Positions 36,185 to 45,988 of a DNA stretch of 64,000 bases are shown piece by piece. The notes below the pieces were generated by a model. That model was not told where the DNA came from and ran no database searches. It saw only the letters and a program-made list of their open reading frames with translations. How positions within the stretch are numbered: position 1 is the stretch's first letter; every line of letters begins with the position of its first letter. Both the position numbers and the translations under genes were made by a program. Source of the DNA: Myxococcota bacterium (GTDB lineage: Bacteria > Myxococcota_A > UBA796 > UBA2385); contig JAKLKF010000007.1 of the NCBI GenBank assembly GCA_023150805.1, positions 41,295 to 105,294 of the forward strand, written 5' to 3'.

Positions 36185-37795
36185 TTCTGGATGCGCCCCG
36201 TCGGGAACCCCCGGCGGGGCGTTTTCCTTTGGAGTGGCCTCCGCCAAATTTGCCAGGAACGAGAAGGGTTCTCGCCAGGTGACCTCAAGCTGACCGCCGG
36301 TCAGTTTCGAGTTCAAGAAGACCAGATCCAGCAGCGCGCGCTGCTGGGCGGGCTCCAGCCGAATATATCGGTCATAGGCCTGCTTTCCGAGTTCCAGGAC
36401 GGCGACCCCCAGATCGACATCGGCGCGGTCCACGCTCGACATCCGCTCCAGCTCGTGCAGCGCCGCCGCCCGGTCGGCCTCCCACTCCGAGCGCTTGCGG
36501 AAGAAGAACTCGTCCTCTACCCGACCCTCCAGCTTGTCCTCGTAGGCCTTGTCGATCAGGCGGCCCGCCCGGTCGTAGCGGGCGCGAGCGGCCGCCACTC
36601 GGGCCTCGATGTCGGCCCGGATGTCCTGCCGGGACTGCCGGAGGGCATGCACCGCCAGGGCCATCCAGGCGTCGGGCATGTGCAGCCGCCGCAGGTGCTC
36701 GCCGAACAGCTCCACCAGCCGCGCCTGGCTGACGTACTTTTCGCCTTTCATACAGGCCTTCGCGCAGCGGTAGTACACGTACCGGCCCTGCTTCTTGACC
36801 TCCACGGTGATGGCCGAGCCGCAGCGGCCGCAGGTGACCAGGCCCGTGAAGGGCATGTCGTGGTCGCTGGCCCGGGTGTAGGGGTGCCCGTCCAGGCGCT
36901 CCTGCACCCGCTCGAACAGGTCCCAGCTGACCAGCGTGGGGTCCTTGCTCTCGTAGATGGCGCCGTCCCAGATGAACTTCCCCGCGTACACGGGGTTGCG
37001 CAGGATCCAGTGCACGGTGCTCGGTGTCAGAGACCCACCCTGCTTGCCCGTCAGCCCCACGCGCCCGGACCACTCGGCCAGGTCGGCGATGCTCTTGTTC
37101 CCGCCGTCGTACTGCTCGAACAACTGACGAACGAGGGGCGCGCGCACGGCGTCCGGGACGATCAGGCTCTTCCCCCCCTCGCGGCGGTTCAGGTACCCGA
37201 GCGGCGCCGGGTTGGGCCAGTGGCCCTCCTCGGCCTTCTGGCGCATGCCCTTCTTGACCTCCTCCGAGAGGTTGTCGATGTAGTTCTTCGCCATCAGCAC
37301 GCGGATCCCGTGCATGAACTTGTCGGTGGACCGGCTGCCTTCGGACAGGACCACCCCCTCCTTCACCAGGTGGATCTCCAGCTCCATCGCGTCCAGGGTC
37401 ACCCAGTCCTTCAGGTTCCGGTACAAGCGGTCCGTCTTCTCGACCAGGATCACCTTGCAGGTCTTGCGCTTGCGCAGGAAGGCCAGCATCTCCCCGAAGC
37501 TGGTCCGGCCGGCCCGCTTGGCGGTCTCGACGTCGACGAACTCCTCCAGGATGCGAAAGCCCCGGTCCCGAGCGTACTGCTGCAGCAGGGCCTGCTGGGC
37601 CGGGATGGAGTAGCCCTCGCGCTCCTGGTCCTTGCTGGACACGCGCGAGTACAGCACCGCCGACCGCGCCGCGGGCGCGGCCACTTCGGCCTTCTTCCGT
37701 CCGCCTGGACCCTTGCCCGGCTCCACTCCCCCGTGTCGCGACGGGACCCTGCGCGGCATGTCGACTCCCAGTTGGCTACCCCCCTTTCTTGACAT
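36155..37795 (-). CDS. Large serine site-specific recombinase; C-terminus overlaps the tRNA
   Basis: AVLYSRVSSKDQEREGYSIPAQQALLQQYARDRGFRILEEFVDVETAKRAGRTSFGEML (resolvase domain), recombinase domain, zinc ribbon TCGRCGSAITVEVKKQGRYVYYRCAKACMKG, coiled coil. Confidence 0.93.
   Translation of the reverse strand: MSRKGGSQLGVDMPRRVPSRHGGVEPGKGPGGRKKAEVAAPAARSAVLYSRVSSKDQEREGYSIPAQQALLQQYARDRGFRILEEFVDVETAKRAGRTSFGEMLAFLRKRKTCKVILVEKTDRLYRNLKDWVTLDAMELEIHLVKEGVVLSEGSRSTDKFMHGIRVLMAKNYIDNLSEEVKKGMRQKAEEGHWPNPAPLGYLNRREGGKSLIVPDAVRAPLVRQLFEQYDGGNKSIADLAEWSGRVGLTGKQGGSLTPSTVHWILRNPVYAGKFIWDGAIYESKDPTLVSWDLFERVQERLDGHPYTRASDHDMPFTGLVTCGRCGSAITVEVKKQGRYVYYRCAKACMKGEKYVSQARLVELFGEHLRRLHMPDAWMALAVHALRQSRQDIRADIEARVAAARARYDRAGRLIDKAYEDKLEGRVEDEFFFRKRSEWEADRAAALHELERMSSVDRADVDLGVAVLELGKQAYDRYIRLEPAQQRALLDLVFLNSKLTGGQLEVTWREPFSFLANLAEATPKENAPPGVPDGAHPEWWAILDLNQ
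36193..36226 (+). terminator. GC-rich hairpin plus T-run after tRNA-Val
   Basis: gcgccccgtcgggaacccccggcggggcgtttt. Confidence 0.6.
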
Positions 37796-37908
37796 AGTCG
37801 CGGGCTATCCACAAGCCGGACCGCAGACGGCCCTGACCGATCCTCGCTGGTCTGCGCCGCTTCAAGGCGTCGCTCGTGATAGTCTCCGCCCCTCTGCAGG
37901 AGAGCTAC

Positions 37909-38121
37909 ATGACCGAACGATGGGTGTCGGTCCAGGAGGTCGCCGAACACCTGGGCGTGAACAAGGACACCGTCTACCGGTGGATCGAGGCTCGCGAAAT
38001 GCCCGCCCACCGTGTCGGGCGGCTGTGGAAGTTCCAGCTCCCCGAGGTGGACGCCTGGGTCCGCTCCGGCGGCGCCGGCGAAGCCCCCGCCCGGCCCGGC
38101 GATCCGGAGATCGTCTCGTGA
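37909..38121 (+). CDS. Excisionase-family/MerR-like HTH protein
   Basis: MTERWVSVQEVAEHLGVNKDTVYRWIEAREMPAHRVGRLWKFQLPEVDAWVRSG; stop overlaps hsdM start (GTGA). Confidence 0.88.
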   Translation: MTERWVSVQEVAEHLGVNKDTVYRWIEAREMPAHRVGRLWKFQLPEVDAWVRSGGAGEAPARPGDPEIVS

Positions 38122-39629
38122 GCCAGGCCAACCTGTTCGACCGCGCTCCCCTCACCCTCTCCCAGCTCGAATCCCACCTCTGGGAGGCGGCCAACATCCT
38201 GCGTGGCAGCCCGGTCGACCGCACCGACTGGAAGTCCTACATCCTGCCGCTGCTCTTCTTCAAGCGCATCTGCGACGTCTGGGACGAGGAGCATGCCGAG
38301 ATGATCGCCGACTTCGGCGAGGACTTCGCAGACCAGCACCGCTTCCAGGTGCCCGAGGGAAACCACTGGCGGGAGGTGCGCGCCACGCCCAAGAACGTCG
38401 GCACCGCGCTGTCCAACGCCATGCGCGGGGTCGAGGCGGCCAACCAGAAGCACCTCTACGGCGTCTTCGGCGACGCCCAGTGGACGAACAAGGACCGCCT
38501 GCCCGACGAGCTGCTCAAGGACCTCATCGAGCACTTCTCGGCGCTGGCCATCGGCAACGCCCGCGTCGCCTCCGACGTGATGGGCGACGCCTACGAGTAC
38601 CTGATCAAGCAGTTCGCCGACGCGACCAACAAGAAGGCCGGCGAGTTCTACACACCGCGCAGCGTCGTCCGGCTGATGGTCGACATCGTCGACCCGCAGG
38701 AGGGCGAGACCATCTACGACCCGGCCTGCGGCACGGGCGGGATGCTCCTGGCCGCCGTCGAGCACGTGCGCCAGCGCGGCGGCGACCCACGCACCTTCTT
38801 CGGTCACCTGCACGGCCAGGAGAAGAACCTCACCACCTCTGCCGTCGCCCGCATGAACCTGTTCCTGCACGGCATCGAGGACTTCGTCATCGAGCGCGGC
38901 GACACCCTGCGCAACCCGGTGTTCACCGACCCGAGCACAGGCGGTCTTGCCACCTTCGACGTGGTGATCGCCAACCCGCCGTTCTCGCTGGAGCAGTGGG
39001 GGCGGGAGCTATGGGAGAGCGACCCATGGGGCCGCGCCTTCGCCGGCCTGCCGACCGACAGCAACGGAGACATGGCCTGGGTCCAGCACATGGTGAAGTC
39101 GATGGCAGCCCGCACCGGGCGCATGGCCGTCGTGCTCCCGCAAGGCGCGCTCTTCCGGGGCGGCGTCGAGGGCCAGATCCGGCAGCACCTGCTGCAGAAG
39201 GACCTGGTCGAGGCGGTGATCGGTCTCGCCCCCAACCTGTTCTACGGCACCGGGCTCGCGGCCTGCGTGATCGTGCTCCGGCAGAAGAAGGCGCCCGAGC
39301 GGGCCGGCAAGGTGCTCATCGCGGACGCTTCGTCCCGGTTCAGGAAGGGCCGCGCCCAGAACTTCATGGAGCCGGAGCACGGCGCCGAGATCCTCGGGTG
39401 GGTGACCGGCTTCGCTGACGTCGAGGACCGCGCCCGAGTGGTGAGCCTCGCGGAGATCGAGAAGGAGGGTTGGACGCTCAACATCTCCCGCTACGTGCTG
39501 CCGCCCATCGGGGCGGACATCCCGCCGCTGCCGGAGGCGGTGGCCGCGTTCAAGGACGCGCTGGCGAAGTGTCGAGAGGCAGAGGACAAGTTGCGTACCA
39601 CCATGATCGAGGGAGGCTGGCTGAAATGA
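38118..39629 (+). CDS. hsdM: Type I restriction-modification methyltransferase subunit (first HsdM)
   Basis: LESHLWEAANILRGSPVDRTDWKSYILPLLFFKRICDVWDEE; GEFYTPRSVVRLMVDIVDPQEGETIYDPACGTGGMLL; VIANPPFSLEQWG. Confidence 0.94.
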   Translation: MSQANLFDRAPLTLSQLESHLWEAANILRGSPVDRTDWKSYILPLLFFKRICDVWDEEHAEMIADFGEDFADQHRFQVPEGNHWREVRATPKNVGTALSNAMRGVEAANQKHLYGVFGDAQWTNKDRLPDELLKDLIEHFSALAIGNARVASDVMGDAYEYLIKQFADATNKKAGEFYTPRSVVRLMVDIVDPQEGETIYDPACGTGGMLLAAVEHVRQRGGDPRTFFGHLHGQEKNLTTSAVARMNLFLHGIEDFVIERGDTLRNPVFTDPSTGGLATFDVVIANPPFSLEQWGRELWESDPWGRAFAGLPTDSNGDMAWVQHMVKSMAARTGRMAVVLPQGALFRGGVEGQIRQHLLQKDLVEAVIGLAPNLFYGTGLAACVIVLRQKKAPERAGKVLIADASSRFRKGRAQNFMEPEHGAEILGWVTGFADVEDRARVVSLAEIEKEGWTLNISRYVLPPIGADIPPLPEAVAAFKDALAKCREAEDKLRTTMIEGGWLK

Positions 39630-40309
39630 AGGGTTCTGAAGTCGTGGAGGCACTGGAGAAGAAGCTGAAGGTGAAGGGCAACAAGGCCCTAGCCGAAGCA
39701 CTCGGGCGGTCGTCCACATCGATCCAGCAGTGGCGGGACGCCCCGGTTCTGAGCGCCAACCAGATTGCCAATATCCTCGCGGACGGCAAAGCAGCCGCGA
39801 AGGTCGAGGCCCATCGAGAAGGCATCACGAAGATCGTGGAGTTCTTCCCGATCACCCGGTGCCGCTCGAAGCAGGAGGCCATGTGGGAGCTCTTCTCTAC
39901 GGAGGGAAGCGAGTACCGGGCGGGGCTGAAGAAGGCGCTGGACGGATCGCAGGGCATCTACTTGTTCTACGATTCCCGCGGACGAGCCCTTTACGCGGGC
40001 AAGGCCACGAAGTCGTTGTGGAAGGAAATGAAGGCCGCCTTCAACCGGGACCGCAACGAGCAGAAGATCTACAGGGTCGATCATCCGGAGGCAAAGGACT
40101 TCGACGTCGCGCGCGAACAGACAAGGTTGATCACCGGCAGGCTCGTTTCGCTCGCCGAGCTGTCCGTGTACTTCTCGGCGTACCAGGTACCTGTCACGCT
40201 CATCCCTGAGCTGGAAGCGCTCCTCATCCACGGGTTTCCCAATGACCTCCTGAACATCAGGATGGAGAAGTTCACCACCCAGAAGCACCGCGTGAAGTCG
40301 ACGGCATGA
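39626..40309 (+). CDS. GIY-YIG-like nuclease-domain protein with N-terminal HTH
   Basis: N-terminal LAEALGRSSTSIQQWRDAP (HTH-like), then GIYLFYDSRGRALYAGKATKSLWKEMKAAFNRD (GIY-YIG-like core). ATGA overlaps at both ends. Confidence 0.65.
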   Translation: MKGSEVVEALEKKLKVKGNKALAEALGRSSTSIQQWRDAPVLSANQIANILADGKAAAKVEAHREGITKIVEFFPITRCRSKQEAMWELFSTEGSEYRAGLKKALDGSQGIYLFYDSRGRALYAGKATKSLWKEMKAAFNRDRNEQKIYRVDHPEAKDFDVAREQTRLITGRLVSLAELSVYFSAYQVPVTLIPELEALLIHGFPNDLLNIRMEKFTTQKHRVKSTA

Positions 40310-41829
40310 GCACCACCCTCACCCAGCCCGAGCTTGAGTCCTACCTCTGGGGCGCCGCCGTCATCCTCCGCGGCCTCGTGGATGCCGGCGACTACAAGCA
40401 GTTCGTCTTCCCGCTCCTGTTCTACAAGCGGCTCTCCGACGTGTGGGACGAGGAGCACGCCCTCGCCATGCAGGACGCCGGCGCCGACCACCCCTACGCG
40501 GTCGAGCAGGCCAACACCGACTTCGTTATCCCCGACGGCGCCCACTGGAAGGACGTGCGGGCGATGGCGAAGGACGTGGGACGCGCGCTCCAGGCGGCGC
40601 TCCGAAGCATCGAGGCCGCGAACCCCGGGCGGCTCGACGGCATCTTCGGCGACGCGCAGTGGACCAACAAGGAGCGCGTGCCCGACGTCACGCTCAAGAA
40701 CCTGCTGGAGCACTTCTCGGGGCAGACGCTCTCGCTGGCCAACGTGCCCGAGGACGAGCTGGGCAACGGCTACGAGTTCCTCATCAAGAAGTTCGCCGAC
40801 GACAGCGGCCACACCGCGCAGGAGTTCTACACCAACCGCACCGTGGTCCACCTGATGGTGCAGCTCCTGGACCCCCAGCCCGGCGAGCGCATCTACGACC
40901 CCACCTGCGGCACGGGCGGGATGCTGATCTCAGCCCTGGCCGAGGTGAAGCGCAAGGGCGGCGAGCACCGCACAATCAAGCTCTTCGGGCAGGAGCGGAA
41001 CCACATGACCGCGTCCATCGCCCGGATGAACCTTGTGCTGCACGGGGTGAAGGACTCCGAGATCGCGCGTGGCGACACGCTGGCGGCGCCCACCTTCGCC
41101 GAGAACGACCGGCTGCGGACCTTCGACATCGTCGTCGCGAATCCGCCTTACTCTATCAAGCAGTGGAACCGCGAGGCGTGGACGACCGACCCGTGGGGAC
41201 GGAACTTCCTCGGCACGCCTCCTCAGGGGAGGGCGGACTACGCGTTCTTCCAACACATCCTCAAGAGCCTGGACCCGAAGACCGGGCGCTGCGCCATCCT
41301 GTTCCCGCACGGGGTGCTCTTCCGCAAGGAGGAAGCCGAACTCCGGCGCAAGCTCGTTGAGGCCGACCTGGTGGAGTGTGTGCTCGGGCTCGGACCGAAC
41401 CTGTTCTACAACTCGCCGATGGAGGCGTGCGTCGTCATCTGCCGTACCTCCAAGCCCGCGGAACGCCGCGGGAAGGTACTCCTGATCGACGCCGTGAACG
41501 AGGTGGCGCGTGAGCGGGCGATGAGCATGCTCAAGCCCGAGCACCAGGCGCGCATCGAGCGGGCCTACGCCGCTTTTGCCGGCGATGACGGGTTCGCCTG
41601 CGTCGCGACGAAGGCGGACATCGCCGCCCAGGGCTGGAGCCTGTCGATCCCGCTGTACGTGAAGCGCCCGTCCAAGGGGGCAGCGACCGCAGGCGACGCG
41701 GCACCGACGCTCGCGGAGGCGTGGTCGGCCTGGGAGACCTCCGGGCGCGCATTCTGGCTGGAAATGGACGGGGTCGTGGACATGCTCGACGGCCTGGTGG
41801 GCGACGAGTTGGAGGTGGCCCGTGGGTGA
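40306..41829 (+). CDS. hsdM: Type I restriction-modification methyltransferase subunit (second, divergent HsdM)
   Basis: LESYLWGAAVILRGLVDAGDYKQFVFPLLFYKRLSDVWDEEH; QEFYTNRTVVHLMVQLLDPQPGERIYDPTCGTGGMLI; VVANPPYSIKQWNREAW. Confidence 0.94.
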   Translation: MSTTLTQPELESYLWGAAVILRGLVDAGDYKQFVFPLLFYKRLSDVWDEEHALAMQDAGADHPYAVEQANTDFVIPDGAHWKDVRAMAKDVGRALQAALRSIEAANPGRLDGIFGDAQWTNKERVPDVTLKNLLEHFSGQTLSLANVPEDELGNGYEFLIKKFADDSGHTAQEFYTNRTVVHLMVQLLDPQPGERIYDPTCGTGGMLISALAEVKRKGGEHRTIKLFGQERNHMTASIARMNLVLHGVKDSEIARGDTLAAPTFAENDRLRTFDIVVANPPYSIKQWNREAWTTDPWGRNFLGTPPQGRADYAFFQHILKSLDPKTGRCAILFPHGVLFRKEEAELRRKLVEADLVECVLGLGPNLFYNSPMEACVVICRTSKPAERRGKVLLIDAVNEVARERAMSMLKPEHQARIERAYAAFAGDDGFACVATKADIAAQGWSLSIPLYVKRPSKGAATAGDAAPTLAEAWSAWETSGRAFWLEMDGVVDMLDGLVGDELEVARG

Positions 41830-41830
41830 A

Positions 41831-42997
41831 ATGAAGCCGGGTTGGAGAAGGGTGAAGTTTGGGGAGGTCGTGCGGCAGGTGAAGGAGAAGGCCGACCCCC
41901 AGACCTCCGGCCTGGAGCGATTCGTTGCAGGGGAGCACATGGACACGGACGACCTTCGCCTCCGCCGGTGGGGAGACATCGGAGAAGGCTACCTCGGCCC
42001 TGCCTTTCATGCGCGCTTCCGACCGGGACAGGTACTCTATGGCTCGCGTCGGACCTACCTGCGGAAAGTTGCAGTGGCGGACTTCGACGGGATCTGCGCT
42101 AACACCACCTTCGTGCTGGAGTCCCGCAATCCGGACGTACTCTTGCCCGAACTGCTTCCGTTCTTCATGCAGACGGAGGCATTTCACGAGCACTCCAAGC
42201 GAGAGTCGAAGGGGTCCGTCAACCCTTACGTGAACTTCTCGGACCTCGCTTGGTACGAGTTCGCGCTACCGCCGATAGCGGAGCAGCGGCGGATTGCCAG
42301 CGTTTGCCAAGCGCATCAACAACTCCGTGAGTGCCACATGGCCGCGCTCAGAGCCGCGCAGAGCTTGGCAGTGACTATACTTCATGAAGACTCGATACGT
42401 TTGACTTCAGCTCCTCACCTTGAAGTGTCAGCCATTGTTCCACACGAGTCGCCGATATGCTATGGAATCGTTCAACCCGGTGAAGTGGTCAACACGGGAA
42501 ATCGGATGATCCGGGTTTGCGATCTGGATCAAAATGGTCGATTCGTTGACCTTACCGATATCGCACACGTCTCAGCGACGGTAGATGAACAGTACAAGCG
42601 CTCACGCGTTCACCGAGGCGACATACTGGTTTCCGTAGTCGGGACCATCGGTCGGGTCGCAAGGGTGCCGGACGAGTTGGACGGGGCAAACATAGCGCGG
42701 GCACTGGCACGAATCCGCATTGACCCCCACAAAGCAGACCCGGATTTCGTGGCAACCCTGCTCCGATCTCCCATGTGGCAACGGAAATTGACTGCTGACT
42801 CGTTCGAGACAGCGCGAAAGACACTCAACATCGGCGTCCTAGAATCGCTGCAGCTACCCATACCGCCGATGCGTATTCAACAGCTGATGGTAGATCGCTG
42901 GAAAACCTCAGAGCGGGTAACTGCCAACGTAGCCCAACGGCTCGAATCGGTTGCTTGCTTGCGCAGCAGTGCTCTTTGCGCTGCGGGAATCGCATGA
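41831..42997 (+). CDS. hsdS: Type I restriction-modification specificity subunit
   Basis: Two TRD-like halves with spacer LPPIAEQRRIASVCQAHQQL and LPIPPMRIQQLMVDRWKTSERV. Confidence 0.88.
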   Translation: MKPGWRRVKFGEVVRQVKEKADPQTSGLERFVAGEHMDTDDLRLRRWGDIGEGYLGPAFHARFRPGQVLYGSRRTYLRKVAVADFDGICANTTFVLESRNPDVLLPELLPFFMQTEAFHEHSKRESKGSVNPYVNFSDLAWYEFALPPIAEQRRIASVCQAHQQLRECHMAALRAAQSLAVTILHEDSIRLTSAPHLEVSAIVPHESPICYGIVQPGEVVNTGNRMIRVCDLDQNGRFVDLTDIAHVSATVDEQYKRSRVHRGDILVSVVGTIGRVARVPDELDGANIARALARIRIDPHKADPDFVATLLRSPMWQRKLTADSFETARKTLNIGVLESLQLPIPPMRIQQLMVDRWKTSERVTANVAQRLESVACLRSSALCAAGIA

Positions 42998-45960
42998 GCT
43001 TCACCGAATCCTCCACCGTCGAGAACCTCGTCCGTGACCTGCTCTGCGGCGGCGTCACCCACCACACCGCGGTCGGCCCCGGCCTGGCCCGGCGCCAGGG
43101 CAAGGTGAGCGGCCTGGGCTGGCACTACCATGCCCCGACCGACATCCCCCGCCAGCCACAAGACGTCCTCGTCGAGTCTTGGGTCCGTGACGCGCTGATC
43201 CGCCTCAACCCCGAGATCGCTGCCGTCCCCGACCGCGCCGACGAGGTGCTCTACAAGCTGCGCGCCATCGTGCTTGCCGTGCGCTCGGACGGGCTCATCA
43301 AGGCCAACGAGGAGCTGACCGCCTGGCTGCGCGGCGATCGCTCGATGCCCTTCGGGCCGAAGAACGAGCACACCACCGTCCGCCTGCTCGACTTCGAGAC
43401 GCCCGAGAACAACCAGTACGTCGTCACCAACCAGTTCTGCTTCCGCGCCGGACCGGCCGAGCGCCGCGCCGACCTGGTCCTGCTCGTAAACGGCCTCCCG
43501 CTGGTGGTGATCGAGGCCAAGACCCCGGTACGCCACGCCGTGAGCTGGCTGGACGGCGCGCTCCAGGTCCACGAGGACTACGAGCGGAACGTCCCCGAGC
43601 TGTTCGTCGCCAACGTGCTGAGCGTGGCCACCGAGGGCAAGGAGCTGATGTACGGCTCCGTGCGCATGCCGGTGAACCTGTGGGGGCCCTGGCGTGGCGA
43701 CGGCGAGGCCCCCCCGGGCACGCTCGCCGGGCTCAAGGCCGCCGTGAACGGGCTCCTCCGCCCCGCGGTCCTCCTCGACATCCTCGCCCACTTCACGCTC
43801 TACGCTACCGACAAGAACAAGCGCCGCATCAAGGTCGTCTGCCGCTACCAGCAGTACGAGGCCGTGAACCTCATCGTGCAGCGCGTGCTGGCCGGGCAGC
43901 CGCGCAAGGGCCTGATCTGGCACTTCCAGGGCTCAGGCAAGTCCCTGCTCATGGTGTTCGCCGCCCAGAAGCTCCGGCTCCAACCTGCGTTGGGCAACCC
44001 CACCGTCATCATCGTGGTGGACCGCATCGACCTCGACGCGCAGATCAGCTCGACCTTCCACGCCTCCGACGTGCCCAACCTCGTGAAGGCCGAGACCCGC
44101 GACGAGCTGCAGCGACTGCTCAAGCAGGACACCCGCAAGATCATCATCACGACGATCTTCAAGTTCGGCGAGGCCGACGGTGTGCTGAACGACCGGGGCA
44201 ACATCGTCGCGCTCGTGGACGAGGCGCACCGCACCCAGGAGGGCGACCTCGGCATGAAGATGCGGGCGGCGCTCCCGCAGGCCTTCCTGTTCGGCCTCAC
44301 CGGCACGCCCATCAACCGGCGCGACCACAACACCTTCTACGCCTTCGGCGCCCCGGAGGACGCCCGCGGCTACATGAGCCGCTACGGCTTCGAGGAGTCG
44401 ATCCGCGACGGGGCCACGCTCAAGCTGCACTTCGAGCCGCGCCTCGTGGACCTGCACATCGACAAGGCCGCCATCGACCAGGCCTACCAGGCGCTGACCG
44501 GCGACCTCTCTGACCTGGACAAGGACAACCTCGCCAAGGCGGCATCGAAGATGGCCGTGCTTGTGAAGGTGCCCGACCGGGTGCGCGCCATCTGCGCCGA
44601 CATCGCCCGCCACTACCAGGACGCGGTGGCCCCCAACGGCTTCAAGGGCATGGTCGTCACCTTCGACCAGGAGTGCTGCCTGCTCTACAAGGCAGCCCTC
44701 GACCAGCTCCTGCCCCCCGAGGCCACCGAGGTCGTCATCTCGGCCACCGGCAACGACGAGCGCTTCAAGCCCTACGCCCGCTCCCGCGACGAGGAGGAGA
44801 AGCTCCTCGACCGCTTCCGCAACGCCAACGACCCGCTCAAGCTGCTGATCGTCACCGCGAAGCTGCTCACCGGCTTCGACGCGCCCATCCTCCAGGCGAT
44901 GTACCTGGACAAGCCCCTGCGCGACCACACCCTGCTCCAGGCCATCTGCCGCACCAACCGCACCTATGGCGAGAAGAAGACCCACGGGCTCATCGTCGAC
45001 TACCTGGGCGTGTTCGACGACGTGGCGAAGGCGCTGGAGTTCGACGAGAAGGGCTTCCGCGACGTCGTGGGCAACATCGAGGGGCTGAAGGACCAGGTCG
45101 CCCCGGCGATGCAGAAGTGCCTGGCCTTCTTCCCCGGCGTGGACCGGACCCAGACCGGGTACGAAGGGCTCATGGCGGCGCAGGACTGCCTGCCGAACAA
45201 CGACGTGCGCGATGCCTTCGCCGCCGAGTACAGCGTCCTCGGGAGGCTCTGGGAGGCCATCTCGCCCGACCCGATGCTCCAAGCCGTCGAGGTCGACTAC
45301 CGGTGGCTCACCCAGGTCTACGTCTCGGTGCAGCCGACCAGCGGGACCGGGAAGCTCATCTGGCACGCGCTCGGCGCCAAGACCATCGAGCTCATCCACC
45401 AGAACGTCCAGGTCGGCGAGGTGCGCGACGACCTCGACACCCTCATCGTCGACGCCGACCTCCTGGAGGCGGTGATGGGCTCGCCCGACCCCAAGAAGCG
45501 GGCCAAGGAGTTCGAGACCAAGCTCACAGCTCGCCTGCGGAAACACATGACCAACCCGCGCTACAAGGCGCTGTCCGAGCGGCTCGAAGCCCTCAAGGAC
45601 CGACACGAGCGCGGCCTGCTCAACAGCGTCGAGTTCCTCAAGCAGCTCCTGGAGCTGGCCCGCGACCTGGTCTCCACCGAGAAGGAGACCCCGCCCGAAG
45701 AGGACGAAGACCGTGGCAAGGCCGCCCTGACCGAGCTGTTCCAGCAGGCCCGGACCGACAATACCCCCGTCATGGTCGAGCGCGTCGTCGCCGACATCGA
45801 CGAGATCGTGCGGCTCGTGCGCTTCCCCGGCTGGCAGCAGACCAGCGCCGGTGAGCGCGAGGTCAAGAAGGCGCTGCGGAAGACGCTGCTCAAGTTCCAG
45901 CTCCACAGCGACGTGGAGCTGTTCGAGAAGGCCTACGGGTACATCGTGCAGTACTACTGA
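42994..45960 (+). CDS. hsdR: Type I restriction endonuclease subunit
   Basis: RADLVLLVNGLPLVVIEAKTPV nuclease motif; HFQGSGKSLLMVFAAQKL; LVDEAHRTQEGDLGMKMRAALPQAFLFGLTGTPI; QAICRTNRTYGEKKTHGLIVDYLG. Confidence 0.94.
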   Translation: MSFTESSTVENLVRDLLCGGVTHHTAVGPGLARRQGKVSGLGWHYHAPTDIPRQPQDVLVESWVRDALIRLNPEIAAVPDRADEVLYKLRAIVLAVRSDGLIKANEELTAWLRGDRSMPFGPKNEHTTVRLLDFETPENNQYVVTNQFCFRAGPAERRADLVLLVNGLPLVVIEAKTPVRHAVSWLDGALQVHEDYERNVPELFVANVLSVATEGKELMYGSVRMPVNLWGPWRGDGEAPPGTLAGLKAAVNGLLRPAVLLDILAHFTLYATDKNKRRIKVVCRYQQYEAVNLIVQRVLAGQPRKGLIWHFQGSGKSLLMVFAAQKLRLQPALGNPTVIIVVDRIDLDAQISSTFHASDVPNLVKAETRDELQRLLKQDTRKIIITTIFKFGEADGVLNDRGNIVALVDEAHRTQEGDLGMKMRAALPQAFLFGLTGTPINRRDHNTFYAFGAPEDARGYMSRYGFEESIRDGATLKLHFEPRLVDLHIDKAAIDQAYQALTGDLSDLDKDNLAKAASKMAVLVKVPDRVRAICADIARHYQDAVAPNGFKGMVVTFDQECCLLYKAALDQLLPPEATEVVISATGNDERFKPYARSRDEEEKLLDRFRNANDPLKLLIVTAKLLTGFDAPILQAMYLDKPLRDHTLLQAICRTNRTYGEKKTHGLIVDYLGVFDDVAKALEFDEKGFRDVVGNIEGLKDQVAPAMQKCLAFFPGVDRTQTGYEGLMAAQDCLPNNDVRDAFAAEYSVLGRLWEAISPDPMLQAVEVDYRWLTQVYVSVQPTSGTGKLIWHALGAKTIELIHQNVQVGEVRDDLDTLIVDADLLEAVMGSPDPKKRAKEFETKLTARLRKHMTNPRYKALSERLEALKDRHERGLLNSVEFLKQLLELARDLVSTEKETPPEEDEDRGKAALTELFQQARTDNTPVMVERVVADIDEIVRLVRFPGWQQTSAGEREVKKALRKTLLKFQLHSDVELFEKAYGYIVQYY

Positions 45961-45988
45961 ACCTGCGGCATGGGAGGGACCCACGGGG

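Noticed and set aside
36191-37792. 533-aa forward ORF antisense to the serine recombinase
   Set aside because: Shadow ORF; recombinase motifs are clear on the other strand.
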